Part shown: in pieces, positions 45,917-58,393 of the stretch
How the letters are laid out: the number at the start of each line of letters is the position of its first letter
Position numbering within the stretch: the stretch's first letter is position 1
From: Leptodontidium sp. MPI-SDFR-AT-0119
Lineage: Eukaryota; Ascomycota; Leotiomycetes; Helotiales; Leptodontidiaceae
Direction: 5' to 3'
DNA: 64,000 nt
Assembly: GCA_020726505.1 (NCBI GenBank)
Contig: JAHLEZ010000001.1
Location: 5,704,001 to 5,768,000, forward strand
Translations under genes and position numbers: made by a program
The notes under the pieces: model-generated
The model's database searches: none
Told to the model about the DNA's origin: nothing
The model's input: the letters and a program-made list of their open reading frames with translations, nothing else

Positions 45917-46472
45917 TCCGTCACACCGTACACCTCACCACTTTCCACTCAAGAAAGTCGCCCAAAAATTGAACAAGGGAGAAGGCAAAGATTCATAGTG
46001 GCCACTTGCATAATGCTAAGTATAAGTATGAAATAAACGGATTCATCTCAGCTTGCCAGGTGTCCAGCTTCAGTTCTCCAACCTCTTGCCCCTTGAGAAG
46101 AAGTTGGGCTCGGACCCGAAGACTACGGTTTACGAGCGACTTCGGGCCAAAAGTCCCCCTTCCCACCCAGGACTTTGAAACCCTCATTGCGATTTCAAAT
46201 CAATAAAATGTATCCTAGTAAATGAATGAGAAGATGGATTGAAAAGCTGACGTCTTTTGTAAAATTTGTATAAAGCGAGTGTTTATAAGAGATATGGAAA
46301 GGACAAAGTACGACGTCACTAACCTAGTCATCCTGCTGTTCATTCCTACGAGTACAGGGCGTTAAGGACCTGTCGGCATTCTTCATGCCCAGATGTCAAT
46401 TGAAAGTACTGTGTTTTTCTCATTACTTTGCCAAGAGTTTACAATTATTATTCATGCCTGGATGTGATTCCA

Positions 46473-47645
46473 TCACAGTTTCCAGACCTTCCAAGTTCTA
46501 ATACCCATTTGTCCAAGAATACCCCCAAGTTGACCTTGCCCTTCTTTACCACCCTCCCATATCTTCGGGCCCGCTATATAATTAATGAATCCCTCTGGTC
46601 CAGATACAAACAGCAGCTTCGAATCAATCCTCGTGTGCCTAGCACCAAACTTCACTTCCGAAGTTGCTTTCGTGAGACTCGATATCCTCTTCTGATCCAA
46701 GAAATTCCCCTCCTCATCCACAAGGTAATCTACCAACAATTGACCTGGGTATTTCTGCTGCAACGTTTCCAGCTCTTGTACAATCCGCCCCGTCTTCCTG
46801 GCCTCCCAGGCATTCGGGTTATTGACATCCGCACCGCCTTCACAATCAGCTCTCTTCCTGCTCGCCCATACAATATGCATTTTGGGCTTATCATCCTCCA
46901 TATGTCTCTCTTCAAGTAACGTATATGCCACCTGCAGCGCAGGTGCAATCCCAGTGCCTCCAGCTAAGAACAAGACATCTGTCACCCTTTCAGGAAGGTC
47001 AAACTCCTCATGCGGACCTCGCAGATGGACCTGTGACCCCGCATTCAACGTATGCAGATACCCCGAAACCTCACCCTTATGTTCCTTCCTAATCAAAAGT
47101 CGGAAATCACCCATCGGATCGCCCTTATTCGGCGGCAAAGGAGTGTATGATCTCGCAATCTGCAGTTCTGGCTGCTTGATCTCTACGGACCAAGTCCCCT
47201 TCTCCCATGAAGTTTGATATGGATCGGAGAGTAGTTTCCGCGGCCGATTGACGAGGGTCTGTGGTCGGAGCGTGAGGATTATGCTTGTTGGGGAAACTTC
47301 GTCTCTCTTGACTATCGTGAAAGGTGTGAAGCGTGGAGGGTCGAAGATCTTTGTCCCTGATTTGGAATCCGGACCGACTGTAAAGTATACAGCTGTAGCG
47401 AGGCCAGATATGATGGCAAGTGTTGGTGCAATTCGTCTTCTGCCTTTGGATCTACCCTTTGGCTTTTCTGTTGCCACCAGGGCGAGAGGTTTTCGGTCAT
47501 CTTGTGTATATTGCACTGGACTTGAGGCGAATTGCCGTTGACATTGTGAGAATGATATTATGCGAGAAGCTCTGTATGGTCGACAATTCGATGCGATTAT
47601 GTTGATGGGTCGCCAGCATATTCTCCCCAGTGGTGGAGCTGTCAT
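46473..47645 (-). CDS. cyc2: Cyc2-like FAD-dependent oxidoreductase (cytochrome c haem attachment/import)
   Basis: Cyc2 is an inner-membrane flavoprotein of the intermembrane space that helps attach haem to cytochrome c in yeast. The chosen frame is 390 residues from an ATG at 47645, where a typical presequence begins (about 45 residues ending near QCQRQFASSP). A membrane span (RRIAPTLAIISGLATAVYF) follows. The oxidoreductase fold shows the FAD-binding ARSYTPLP, the RGPHEEFDLPE loop, and the NAD(P)-binding LFLAGGTGIAPALQVAYTLL motif. The C-terminus GQLGGILGQMGIRTWKVWKL fits the family. The frame continues to an ATG at 47843, which would add 66 residues without clear family features. Confidence 0.85.
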   Translation of the reverse strand: MTAPPLGRICWRPINIIASNCRPYRASRIISFSQCQRQFASSPVQYTQDDRKPLALVATEKPKGRSKGRRRIAPTLAIISGLATAVYFTVGPDSKSGTKIFDPPRFTPFTIVKRDEVSPTSIILTLRPQTLVNRPRKLLSDPYQTSWEKGTWSVEIKQPELQIARSYTPLPPNKGDPMGDFRLLIRKEHKGEVSGYLHTLNAGSQVHLRGPHEEFDLPERVTDVLFLAGGTGIAPALQVAYTLLEERHMEDDKPKMHIVWASRKRADCEGGADVNNPNAWEARKTGRIVQELETLQQKYPGQLLVDYLVDEEGNFLDQKRISSLTKATSEVKFGARHTRIDSKLLFVSGPEGFINYIAGPKIWEGGKEGQGQLGGILGQMGIRTWKVWKL

Positions 47646-48033
47646 TGTTGATGTTGCCGAACCTTCAAAAGTCGATGTCGCGTTGATCTGCCCGTACCTT
47701 ACTGTAGTGGGTCCAATCAAGCCGAATGCCTGGCCCTTGGCCCCCTGCACAATCCCCCGCCAGAAACTGGATGGTGGGGTTGTCAGTTTGGTCATGCAAG
47801 GCTGAGAAATTGTGAAAATTCTATCTGACGACATCGGCGCCATCAGTCAGTCAATCAAAACCCTCCGAAGACCTGACCTGATCTTGTTGCCCGAATCTGA
47901 GTCACGACTTCGAGCTCTTTCTTCCAATAAATCAAATCCCGCCTCCTTTGAACTCTTTCCTATCCTCTTCTCATTCTTCTTTCTTCACTTCCACAAACAT
48001 CAACCCCACAAAAGAAACAATCCTTCTTTGATA
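47646..48033. promoter_or_regulatory. Divergent promoter of CYC2 and SER3/33
   Basis: 388 bp, or 190 bp if CYC2 starts at 47843. The part before the dehydrogenase is pyrimidine-rich. No TATA box was seen. Confidence 0.35.
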
Positions 48034-49821
48034 ATGGCTACTCCTGCACAAGACATTGCCGGCTCCTCCAATAAATTGACCAGGACGGTCTCTCACAGCC
48101 TCATGGTCTCAACTTCACCCACGGCCGCCTTTCATACACCCTCTCCGATTGCAACATTCCATTCCCCACCTTCAAGCTTTGGCGGGCCCCAACTCTCACG
48201 AACCCAGACTGCCCCGAAACAGCTCAAGCCTTTTGATTCCCAGGATATCAAGATCTTGCTGTTGGAGAATGTCAATCAGAGCGGCAAAGATATTTTGTCA
48301 AGACAGGGCTACCAGGTGGAGTCAATCAAGAGCTCCCTACCAGAGGCCGAATTGATCGAGAAGATCCGGTAGGACAATTTATTTTCTAAGAAAATGTCGA
48401 CCAAAAACTTACAGCATTTTAGAGATGTGCATGTTATTGGTATCAGATCCAAGACCAAGCTTAACGAAAAGGTTCTCCGTGAGGCAAAGAACTTGATTGT
48501 TGTAGGCTGCTTCTGCATTGGTACCAACCAGGTCGACCTCGAATATGCTGCCAGACACGGCATCGCAGTCTTCAACTCTCCCTTTGCCAACTCTCGAAGT
48601 GTTGCAGAATTGGTCATTGCCGAGATCATTGTCCTCGCACGACAACTAGGAGACCGCTCCAACGAATTGCATAGAGGAACATGGAACAAAGTTAGTGCAA
48701 AGTGCTGGGAAATTCGAGGGAAAACTCTTGGTTCGTTATATCGTGAGGAACTGGAGTTGTTATTGCGTACTAACGAGGCAAATAGGCATAATCGGTTATG
48801 GTCACATTGGCTCCCAGCTTTCCGTCCTGGCAGAGTCCATGGGAATGTCGGTGATTTACTACGATGTCGTGAACCTCATGGCTATGGGAACAGCAAGACA
48901 GGTTCCTACACTGGAAGCAATACTTAACGAAGCGGATTTCGTTACATGCCACGTCCCTGAGTTACCCGAGACCAAGAACATGATCGGAGCGGCGCAGTTC
49001 GAGCAGATGAAGGAGGGAAGCTACTTGATCAATGCCAGCCGTGGTACAGTTGTTGACATTCCAGCTCTCATCAACGCCTCCCGCAGTGGTAAGATTGCAG
49101 GTGCCGCATTGGATGTCTACCCAAGTGAACCAGGTGGAAATGGTGATTACTTCACCACCGAACTCAACTCCTGGGCAGAGGACCTTCGCAGCTTGAAGAA
49201 TATCATTCTTACCCCACACATCGGAGGCAGTACTGAAGAGGCTCAACGAGCTATTGGTGCCGAAGGTATATTCAATTATCCCATTTTTATTTCGTGTGCT
49301 AACCTGTACAGTCGGTGACGCTCTGGTTCGATATGTCAATTCCGGTGTGACCCTGGGTGCTGTGAATCTTCCTGAAGTCAATCTTCGTTCACTTACATTG
49401 GACGAATCCAACCACGCCAGAGTAGGTGCAGTCAACGCCAATTTCTTGGATTTCTCTGACATATTCAGGTTATTTACATCCATCACAATGTTCCTGGTGT
49501 CTTGAGAAAAGGTTTGTAACCCACTCAGATCTTTCTACTGGTTACTAACTAAACCAGTCAACGAAATTCTTGGGGACCACAACGTTGACAAGCAGATTAC
49601 TGATAACAAGGGCGATGTGAGTATTATAGACTAGAGTCGACTTATAGGACTAACCATGCATAGGTTGCCTACTTGATGGCGGATATCAGCAGCGTCCAAC
49701 CATACCAGATCAAGGAGATCTCCGACGCTCTAGAAGCCTTAAGCTGTAAGATAATTCAACTCCCTAAGGAACTCTATTTCTGACAGAAATAGCTCGCATT
49801 TTGACTAGAATACTTTACTGA
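48034..49821 (+). CDS. ser33: D-3-phosphoglycerate dehydrogenase (first step of serine synthesis)
   Basis: Oxidises 3-phosphoglycerate to 3-phosphohydroxypyruvate with NAD. Eight exons (48034..48368, 48423..48730, 48786..49265, 49312..49421, 49469..49511, 49558..49616, 49664..49745, 49793..49821) join exactly to 481 residues. The N-terminal 75 residues are Ser/Thr-rich. The dehydrogenase fold shows GCFCIGTNQVDLEYAARHGI, the Rossmann loop GIIGYGHIGSQLSVLAE, the NASRGTVVDIPAL block with catalytic Arg, and TPHIGGSTEEAQ with the catalytic His. The C-terminal ACT domain is IHHNVPGVLRKVNEILG with VAYLMADIS, which usually senses serine. The final exon is 29 bp and encodes SSRILTRILY. The next pathway step, SER1, is nearby. 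Confidence 0.95.
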
Positions 49822-49859
49822 TCCGGTATATACTGGGAAATGGGAGGGAAGGAAAAATT

Positions 49860-49881
49860 GGGGGGGGGGGGGGGGGGGGGG
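49860..49881. repeat. Homopolymer run of 22 G
   Basis: Twenty-two consecutive G on the plus strand. The exact length may be an assembly or sequencing uncertainty. Confidence 0.9.
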
Positions 49882-50240
49882 TAGCATTCAACAGGAGTGG
49901 CGGCGTCTTTGGGATTGCATCAACTGTTCAACATGAATGATCCAGGAAAGTTACTGGGAAGGAAGAAGCTACATTCAAGGGCTTCGAAAATAGAATTGGA
50001 AAAGCTTCGTATATATCATACTCAAAAATAGAAGAGTCAACAAACAGTTGTTCTTGAAGAGGGATTCTTGCACAACCTAGTGTACTTTTTCGTCGTGGCA
50101 TTACAGACACGTCACCGAGTTTCTGATACTTCAAAGGCCCCTTTTGCTCTCACCCATCTCTGTCAGAACACATCACCCAAAATCCGGGCTTGACTGTCAA
50201 GACTTTGCTGCGCCATTTCATTTGCGAATCTCCTCGCCTC

Positions 50241-50248
50241 TCACGTGA
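50241..50248. promoter_or_regulatory. TCACGTGA palindrome upstream of PCT1
   Basis: Perfect 8-bp E-box-type palindrome about 540 bp before the PCT1 start. Binding of a Cbf1-type factor is inferred from the motif. Confidence 0.35.
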
Positions 50249-50785
50249 TCCATGACGAATGACGAACTCACCAAGGCGGCTTTCCGGTTTGAGACAGGAA
50301 ACCTGGCAGTACCTACCTGGTAGCCAGAATCGCATCCCAGTCCATCCGAATTGTTGAATACTTAAATTCAGGCTGAGGGCAATTCTCCCATCGCCAAACG
50401 GCTCTCTGTTGACAATTGAACGATTGTTCGTCAAACTGCTTCTCCCCTTCCCCTTTCTTTCGAATCTCGCCTTATCCATCCAAGACCAGGGTCGCAAAGC
50501 CATCTAGAGATCCCTGCGAGTCGTCCCACCCCAGTCGAAATTATTCATTTCAGGAGCTGTACCCTGCCAGAATCACTCGCCGGGTCAGCAGTTCCAATCT
50601 GTCCTACACAACGAACGAATTATCCATCGACAACAACTTCGCGATTCCTTATCTACGACGAATCCAACTTCGATTGTCACGAAACACCAGCATTGAGAAA
50701 GAAGGAAAGAGCGAACACTGCGGCCATCATCCACCCACTCTTCAGTTGATTGTCCAAGAGCACTTCACGACATTGAATTATCATC

Positions 50786-52309
<1,524 letters not shown>

Positions 52310-53112
52310 ACGATTACATGGCTTACTCGGCTTTAATTTGATGACTCTCTGCAGGTAAAAAAAAGTGTTGTTTTGTTCTTTGTAAGATAATCATTCGGAC
52401 CATTCTGGAACATATATTTCTCTTTCTTGAAGGAAGGAACACATTAGAAAATTTGAAATCAAAATTCTTTGGAAACATTCAAATTTTGAACAGCAAAGTA
52501 GTTACGATCAATTGCACGAAAAGCCACGCCTATTCGCACAGGTATGATGCTATTATATCAGTATCCATCTTATGTCATCTTACTCCCTCCCTTAAGCCCT
52601 CAGGCCTCTATTCGGAATTAGTAAAGCTTCCTCCTGACTGAAATCCACCAGCATCCACCATAAAAAGTATTCCGTCTCGATGCTCCATTTGAGTGGACGG
52701 ACAGAAAAGGTGGATAAGAGCTAAAATAGCGTAATCTATATCTAATCAGATCGATCAGCTGCCCAACTGAGGGACTTACTGACAGGGCAGGGGCATTTTG
52801 AAGAGAAAGATTTCTTCTCAGCCTGTCATTTCTTCCGAGGTACACTACCATTCGTTTTGCATGAGAGGGAGAGCTAGGAACCCTGGCATTCGCTCGGTAT
52901 AGACTGGGAGGGCGAAGGAGAGCTTTCTTTTTCTTTTCCTCTCTTCCTTTTCTTCCAACTAAGCAGCTCAAGATGCCAGACTGATTTCCTCCTCTCCATC
53001 TTCCTCTCTCTCACTCAAAACTAGTCGATCTCTCCATTCCTCATCCATCAAGTCTTACCCGTCAAATTCAGCCTCTCCATCCATCCCACCGCAAACACTG
53101 CAAAATCAAACA
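52310..53112. promoter_or_regulatory. Intergenic: PCT1 3' end and enoyl-CoA hydratase promoter
   Basis: 803 bp. The last 150 bp before the hydratase are pyrimidine-rich (ctcc/tctc). No gene was seen. Confidence 0.35.
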
Positions 53113-54157
53113 ATGTCTCTCCGCTCCCAACCGCTGACCTACCCTCATTTCTATATCTCCTTCCCACACCCGCGCATCGTGCAAGTGACGCTCAACCGGC
53201 CCGAGAAATTGAACTGCGTGGACTTACCTACGAGCAAGCAGATCGCTAGGATATGGGAGCTGTTTGATGAGGATGAGAGTTTGTGGGTGGGTATCATCAC
53301 GGGTGTTGGGAGGGCGTTTTGTACGGGTGCGGATTTAGGTGGTGAGTTCTTTTCCTTCTCTCCAACTTTGCTCCAACAACCAAAATTATATATTCTGATA
53401 ATCCACTCATCCATGCTATTCCTCCCCAAAGATTGCATTATCTCTATGGCGAGCATGAGAATGGGTTAGGAATATAGGGAGCTGTGACAAAAATAAAACC
53501 TTTAGGCCTCAGCTAATTTCCATACTAGAGTGGAACTCCCTAAACGTAACCTCAACAACAAACTCCATGGCCGCCCCAGGCCTCGCCGGCCTCCCCCGCC
53601 GCTTGGGCAAGAAACCCATCATCGCAGCCGTGAATGGGATATGCATGGGCGGCGGCTTCGAAATGATCGCCAACTGCGACATGGTCGTCGCAGCGTCCAC
53701 AGCCATCTTCTCTCTACCGGAGATTAAGAGAGGTATTGTACCTGTAGCGGGATGTTTGCCGCGACTGGTGAGGACGATTGGGTTGCAGAGAACGAGTGAT
53801 TTGGTCTTGACTGGGAGGAGTGTTAGTGCGAAGACGCTCGAGAGTTGGGGGCTGGTTGGACGGATTGTTGAGGTGACTGTTGCTGCTGGGAAGGAGAGAC
53901 AGAATGCTGGGGAGGGGAAGGAGGTTGTGGATGCTGCTGTTGCGTTGGCGGTCGAGATGTGCAGTAACAGTCCTGATGCATTGATTGTTGGGAGGACGGG
54001 TATCAGACTTGCTTGGGAGGCGGGGAGTGTGGAAGATGCGGTTGATGTTTTGGAGAGGGATTGGTATCCTGGCTTGATTAAGGGGGAGAATTTCAAGGAG
54101 GGGATTAAAGCGTTTGTTGAGAAGAGGAAACCGGTGTGGGTTGAGTCGAAGTTGTGA
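53113..54157 (+). CDS. Enoyl-CoA hydratase/isomerase family protein
   Basis: Crotonase-fold enzyme. Exons 53113..53341 and 53529..54157 give 285 residues, with a 187-bp intron that is long for this window. The fold shows QVTLNRPEKLNCVD, VGRAFCTGADLG (first oxyanion part), AVNGICMGGGFEMIANCD with the glutamate, and FSLPEIKRGIVPVAG with the second glutamate. Both hydratase acids are present, so hydratase activity is possible, though dehalogenase and isomerase relatives share the fold. No presequence or PTS1 signal is clear. The 3' end is only about 30 bp from the HET pseudogene on the other strand. Confidence 0.9.
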
Positions 54158-54189
54158 GACTTGGGTTGGGTCGGCTGAGATGATCGGAA

Positions 54190-55013
54190 TCAATGCAGAT
54201 GATGCCATCTAAACTTCTTGCATCTCCCTGCCATCCATCCTCTTCCCTTGGGGCATTTGAGAAGTAGGACTAGACGAACTCCAGCATAAGCTGCTTCTTG
54301 TAGAATCCAAGCACGTGTTAGCCATCGATCTGAAGCCAGCATCTCATAGAGGTCGACGATATCCCAGGCTCTTGACATCAGATCTTCTTCCCCGTTCAGT
54401 TTTACCCCAAGTGGAGGAAAGTAGCCGTAGTCATTTTTATATCTAGCTCTGCGAAGAGCGTTCAGAGCCTCTGCATGTCGAGGCTCATCAATTGAAGTTG
54501 TCAGGATTCCAGCTGTGAACATGGCCCGCTGAAAGACCAGGTCCATTGACTGTATACCAAGTTCCTTATCGGTCCGATTGTCCTGATCAATGCATACTTG
54601 ATCGATCCATATAAATCGGATATTGTGATATGCAGCAAAGTGAATTGCACGATCAAGCACCTCATTGGGAGCTATCACCGGCCGTGGCGTAGATTGTTGG
54701 CCCATTTACGAGTCGTAGCCTGATCTAAAGTATACCTTTGGACTTCTAGCATATCCTTGCCCATCGAAGCCTCCGCTGCTATTCGAGGCTGGCCGAAATG
54801 TTCATTGGTGTCTAAGCACATCTGATCTGTGAACTGGGACGCAGGTGGGCGAAAGAGTATATTTCCGTCCTTGTCCTCTTCCCCAGTCCACAACTTGGCA
54901 TCTGGATGATTCGCATCTTTGGGATTCTGCGTGTCTAAAAACATCCTTTCTTGGTTGAGAGTCTCGCCGAGAGTCGGCCCTACAGCTGGTTGAATAGAGC
55001 TAGCTTCACTCAT
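54190..55013 (-). pseudogene. HET-domain pseudogene, frameshifted and truncated
   Basis: The first open part starts at ATG 55013 (MSEASSIQPAV) and runs through PPASQFTDQMCLDTNEHFGQ and EVQRYTLDQATTRKWANN to a stop near 54673. The second part (54705 down to 54190), in another frame, has the HET core IRFIWIDQVCIDQDNRTDKE, SMDLVFQRA, ASDRWLTRAWILQEA. The two overlap near 54680-54705, where about one base of frameshift would join them. A 38-bp GT-AG intron is an alternative but unusually short. The second frame ends after the LLLKCPKGRG region, well before a normal HET protein. The convergent hydratase lies right downstream. Confidence 0.65.
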
Positions 55014-55780
55014 TATTGACAGATAACTTAGTTCTGAGGAATGAATAGAGAGCCGGGGAGTGGGGGGAGTAAAAGGCAGCCAAGTTGCGTATGGCTGGCT
55101 CAGCAACAAGTTCTCAGATTTTCAAGGCTGGTTGTATCACATATAACGTGGCAATACCTTTATGCACGATGTTATCCGTTGGTTGCATAAGCGAGAATTT
55201 CATTTGTGAATTATATTGAGAATCTGATCGCAGGAATTGAGGGTTTTACCGACGATAGGAAAGGTCATAGACTAAACAGACATCAATGCTTTTAATGACG
55301 CCAAGAGAAAATGGCGTTTAGCGTTGCATGATTACCCCAATAACTATAACGTTAAATCGTAATCCTAGAGCAGATTAGGAAGGCTTTTTGTAGTACATGG
55401 CCTGCTGGGACAGAATGTAACAACCAGGAGATTCAGGAGTAACGATTAAAATTACAAGGTATTCTACGCGAAAAGCAGCCTTTAACGAGATGGATGTTGC
55501 TTTGGCGTGGCTGGCTCAGGTACTGTATCTGTGGAATAATTGTTGTGTTCTTGTCCCAGACCTGAAAGGCAACTCTTACTACATATGCTTCCCACACATA
55601 GTTTAATAAGCGGCTCACGGCTCTACACTATCTTACACTAATCTCTTACACTTCATCTGCCGTTTCATCAAATGCCGAGAAAAGCAGTTAAACAAAACGT
55701 CACAATATTACTTCCATGCCTATTAAAGAACAAAGAGTAAGATAGAGTTATACAATTGACCTTACGTCCAGCCATAAAGG
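55014..55780. other. AT-rich gene-free stretch
   Basis: Between the HET pseudogene start and a further coding remnant. AT-rich with short frames only. It may be decayed transposon or gene sequence. Confidence 0.4.
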
Positions 55781-56298
55781 TCACCTTTGTTTTATGTCGT
55801 AGTGACTCCTTACTTCCTCCTCAAAAAAGTCTATCCATAAATCAGGACTTTCCAAGCATAGCCCATCCTGAGGCAAAGGAGTAAAATCCGGATTAGGATT
55901 CAAAGCTTGAGCAGATACAAAAGTTTGGGAGGAACAGCTAGGATGAATTGTAGCTAAATTAGAGAATTTTTGGGGGCGTTTTGGAGCTAACGTGACATGG
56001 GAACTTTGTACTGCTGTTGTTGTGGATATCGATAGATGTTGGATGTGAGCGGATTTGAATGAGCAGCATTTTCGTGTAAAGACTAATTCGAGTAATAGAC
56101 ATCTTATCCTCTGTTTTCTTTATGGGAGACTTGGAAGCTGCATTGTATGATAGTGGTGTTTGGAGATGAGCGACTACCTCTCATCTCGGAGGCCACTATT
56201 ATATCCCAGCAGAGAGGCGACTGGGCTTCGCATATTCTTTCCAGTCCCAAGTGGGTATCCAGTCTTACTGTCCCTAATGGATTGCTGAAGAAAGACAA
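55781..56298 (-). pseudogene. Decayed coding remnant, no family recognised
   Basis: Two protein-like frames follow each other on the minus strand. The upstream frame (56298 down to 56104) ends near CSFQVSHKEN. The next, open from about 56128 to the TGA at 55781, reads in parts LLLELVFTRKCCSFKS, QALNPNPDFTPLPQDGLCLE and LWIDFFEEEVRSHYDIKQ, with no ATG of its own. Amino-acid use looks protein-like in both. A small frameshift near 56115 would link them. I do not recognise the family. It could instead be two exons of a real gene. Confidence 0.3.
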
Positions 56299-56899
56299 TG
56301 AACTGAATAGCTATACTGGGTAGAACAACACTTTACAAGATAATAACAAGAGCAGGACGAGAGAAGGGGGAGAACAGGATAGCCGTAAAGAAATCCACGG
56401 CCAATTCGATTGGAGGTAGTTCAAAGGAAGAAAATAAGCATCGTCTTGTAGTTTCCCTCCGCACAGCTCCATGCTGAAAATACACATTACCTAGGTAACT
56501 TCGCTAGGGGCCTAGGCACGGAAGGAGGCACCTCGCTTAGCCTCATCAAGAATAGGGGTTCGGCTAAGCAAGCTTGTCTTTACCAAATCAACCTTTAGCA
56601 TTCCTCACTATCGACGCGGACTACTGCTGGACCATCTCCCGTCGTAGAAATCATTCCTCGTCATTCGCCGGAAGATAAAACCGAGGCGCTCGTGCCTGCG
56701 GGGAATGATAAGGGAGCCCCCTTTTTCCGGACTTCGCTGATCAACGGACGACAGCTGAATGAACGGCGGAAAGATTTATGTTGGGATGACGCCTCCTTCC
56801 TCCTCTTTCCCCTGTATTTCTTTTTCTTCATTCTGTCTTTTCTTCTTTTGCTGTATGAGTTGAGTTCAATTGAGTCGGATCAAGTGCATTTGAATCACG
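56299..56899. promoter_or_regulatory. Upstream region of the GT64 gene
   Basis: 601 bp before the GT64 start. A pyrimidine-rich ctttcctcctctttcc-type tract (about 56790-56850) lies just upstream of the ATG. No other feature was seen. Confidence 0.35.
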
Positions 56900-58393
56900 A
56901 TGGATTACCGTCCCCTCAAATCCGGACTTCCTACCGGCCGACTTCCCACCATTCTCATTACAGCCTTTCTCTCTATTTCGGCAACTCTCATACTCTTGCG
57001 CCTCACGCCTCCCGGTGGTAAAGTCTCATCTTTCGTCCCGGTGGCTGTGGGACCACCCCCACCCCCGCCCCAAAATCAAGATGGTAGTTCGCGAACAGGA
57101 GGCGGAGTTGTAGTTGTCCCAGAAGTTGACGTTGGAGGCTTCGGGAATGGATTTGACGAAGAGGAGGCGAAGGTGAATTCTAATGGGGGGACGGATGTCG
57201 TTGTTGTTACTTCGACTTCAGTGGTAGTGCAGACTGCGACATCCATGGTACCCCAGAGCGCGAATACAGGAGCTGCGAGTGTGATGAGCCCCAATTGCCA
57301 CCCGGTGGATGGCGCCTTGGAAGTGTTGAGGGAGATGGAGGGAGGAGAAGTATAGCAGTCTAAGGGATGACAAATTCACGTATGTATTCTGGCTCCGAAA
57401 TTATCTTGCGACGCAAAGAAATCCTGGTTCCAAAATCAAGAGACTGACAGCATCTCAAACAGAATAACCATTGGTACATACAAGCGGCCCAAAGAACTCA
57501 ACAAGACCATCAGCGTCCTCCTATCAGCTCCAATTCCCTCTCTCCACGAGCTCGTCATCATCCAAAATGACCTCAACGCTACATTGCCCGAGGACTACGT
57601 ATCTCCTCTCGGAGTACCAGTTCGTTATGTCATGTCCGAAGTAAACAGTATGAACAACCGTTTGACGCCCGACCCTCTTATCCAAACCCAAGCCATCTTC
57701 AGCTCAGATGACGATGTCTATTTCCAGCCATCCGACCTTGAATGGGGATTTCATACCTGGAGAAACTTCGGTCGTGATAGGATTGTAGGTGCTCATGGCC
57801 GCTGTGTGGGTATCAATGAGGCGGGAGAGACATGGTACAAAAGTAAATGTTCTACGGACGGCGGCGAGGAGAGTTATTACCAGAGTACGTATAGATCCTG
57901 CACCTGAACCCGCACCGGCCGCCAAAACCATCTTAAATATTTCTGGAGAGCCGCGAATTTGCAAGACTTTAATCTTTGAGTGTTGAGAAGGGCGAAGCTA
58001 ACATTCTCTGAAGTGGTGCTTGTTGGACTCGCTTTTATCCACATCAAATTTATGGGATTTTACGCTTCGGCCCACCCACTCGCTGTCCAAGTCAGGGATC
58101 TTGTGGATGAGACATTCAACTGTGACGACTTGGCGATGAACTACGTTGTCAGCATGTTAACATGCCAGGGGCCGTTGTTGCTCAGAGGTCAGAAGCCGTG
58201 GATGGATCAGGGGAGTCCAGAGGGGATCAGTCATAAGTCCGATCATCAGAAGAAGAGAGATTACTGTCTGAGAAGAATGGAGGATTGGATGAGCGGTAGC
58301 CCGTTGGTGAATGTGACTGGACATATGAGGAAGGGATATACCGATTACCAGGGCAGTATGTTTGGCGTGTTTGACAGTGACAAGGGGCAGTGA
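56900..58393 (+). CDS. GT64-family (exostosin-like) glycosyltransferase; N-terminal exon join unresolved
   Basis: Type II membrane protein of the GT64 family, related to animal EXT/EXTL hexosaminyltransferases. The clear exons are a segment ending at 57379 (KYSSLRDDKF), then 57463..57884 and 58014..58393. The N-terminal segment from 56900 has a membrane anchor (ILITAFLSISATLILLRL) and a Pro/Gly/Val-rich stem. The catalytic part shows TIGTYKRPKELNKT, VPVRYVMSEVNSMNNR, SSDDDVYFQPSDL with the DxD metal motif, and DETFNCDDLAMNYVVS. The stem frame and the SSLRDDKF frame differ by one and meet between 57305 and 57351, so either a short intron lies there or a frameshift has occurred. Acceptor of sugar and role in fungi are unknown. 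Confidence 0.75.

Larger units (their letters stand above)
44543..46472. other. 1.9 kb gene-free region with diverged repeats and a long inverted repeat
   Basis: Lies between the MAT2B-like start and the Cyc2 3' end. It contains two diverged copies of a roughly 130-bp unit (45525-45650 and 45660-45800), a 34-bp perfect inverted repeat (45819-45916) and a CACGTG core at 45202. The open frames have no family features. Confidence 0.6.
49822..50785. other. Intergenic with 22-G run; PCT1 promoter
   Basis: 964 bp. Holds a run of 22 G (49860-49881) about 40 bp after the dehydrogenase stop, and a TCACGTGA palindrome (50241-50248). The last 350 bp before PCT1 are likely its leader. No gene was seen. 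Confidence 0.5.
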
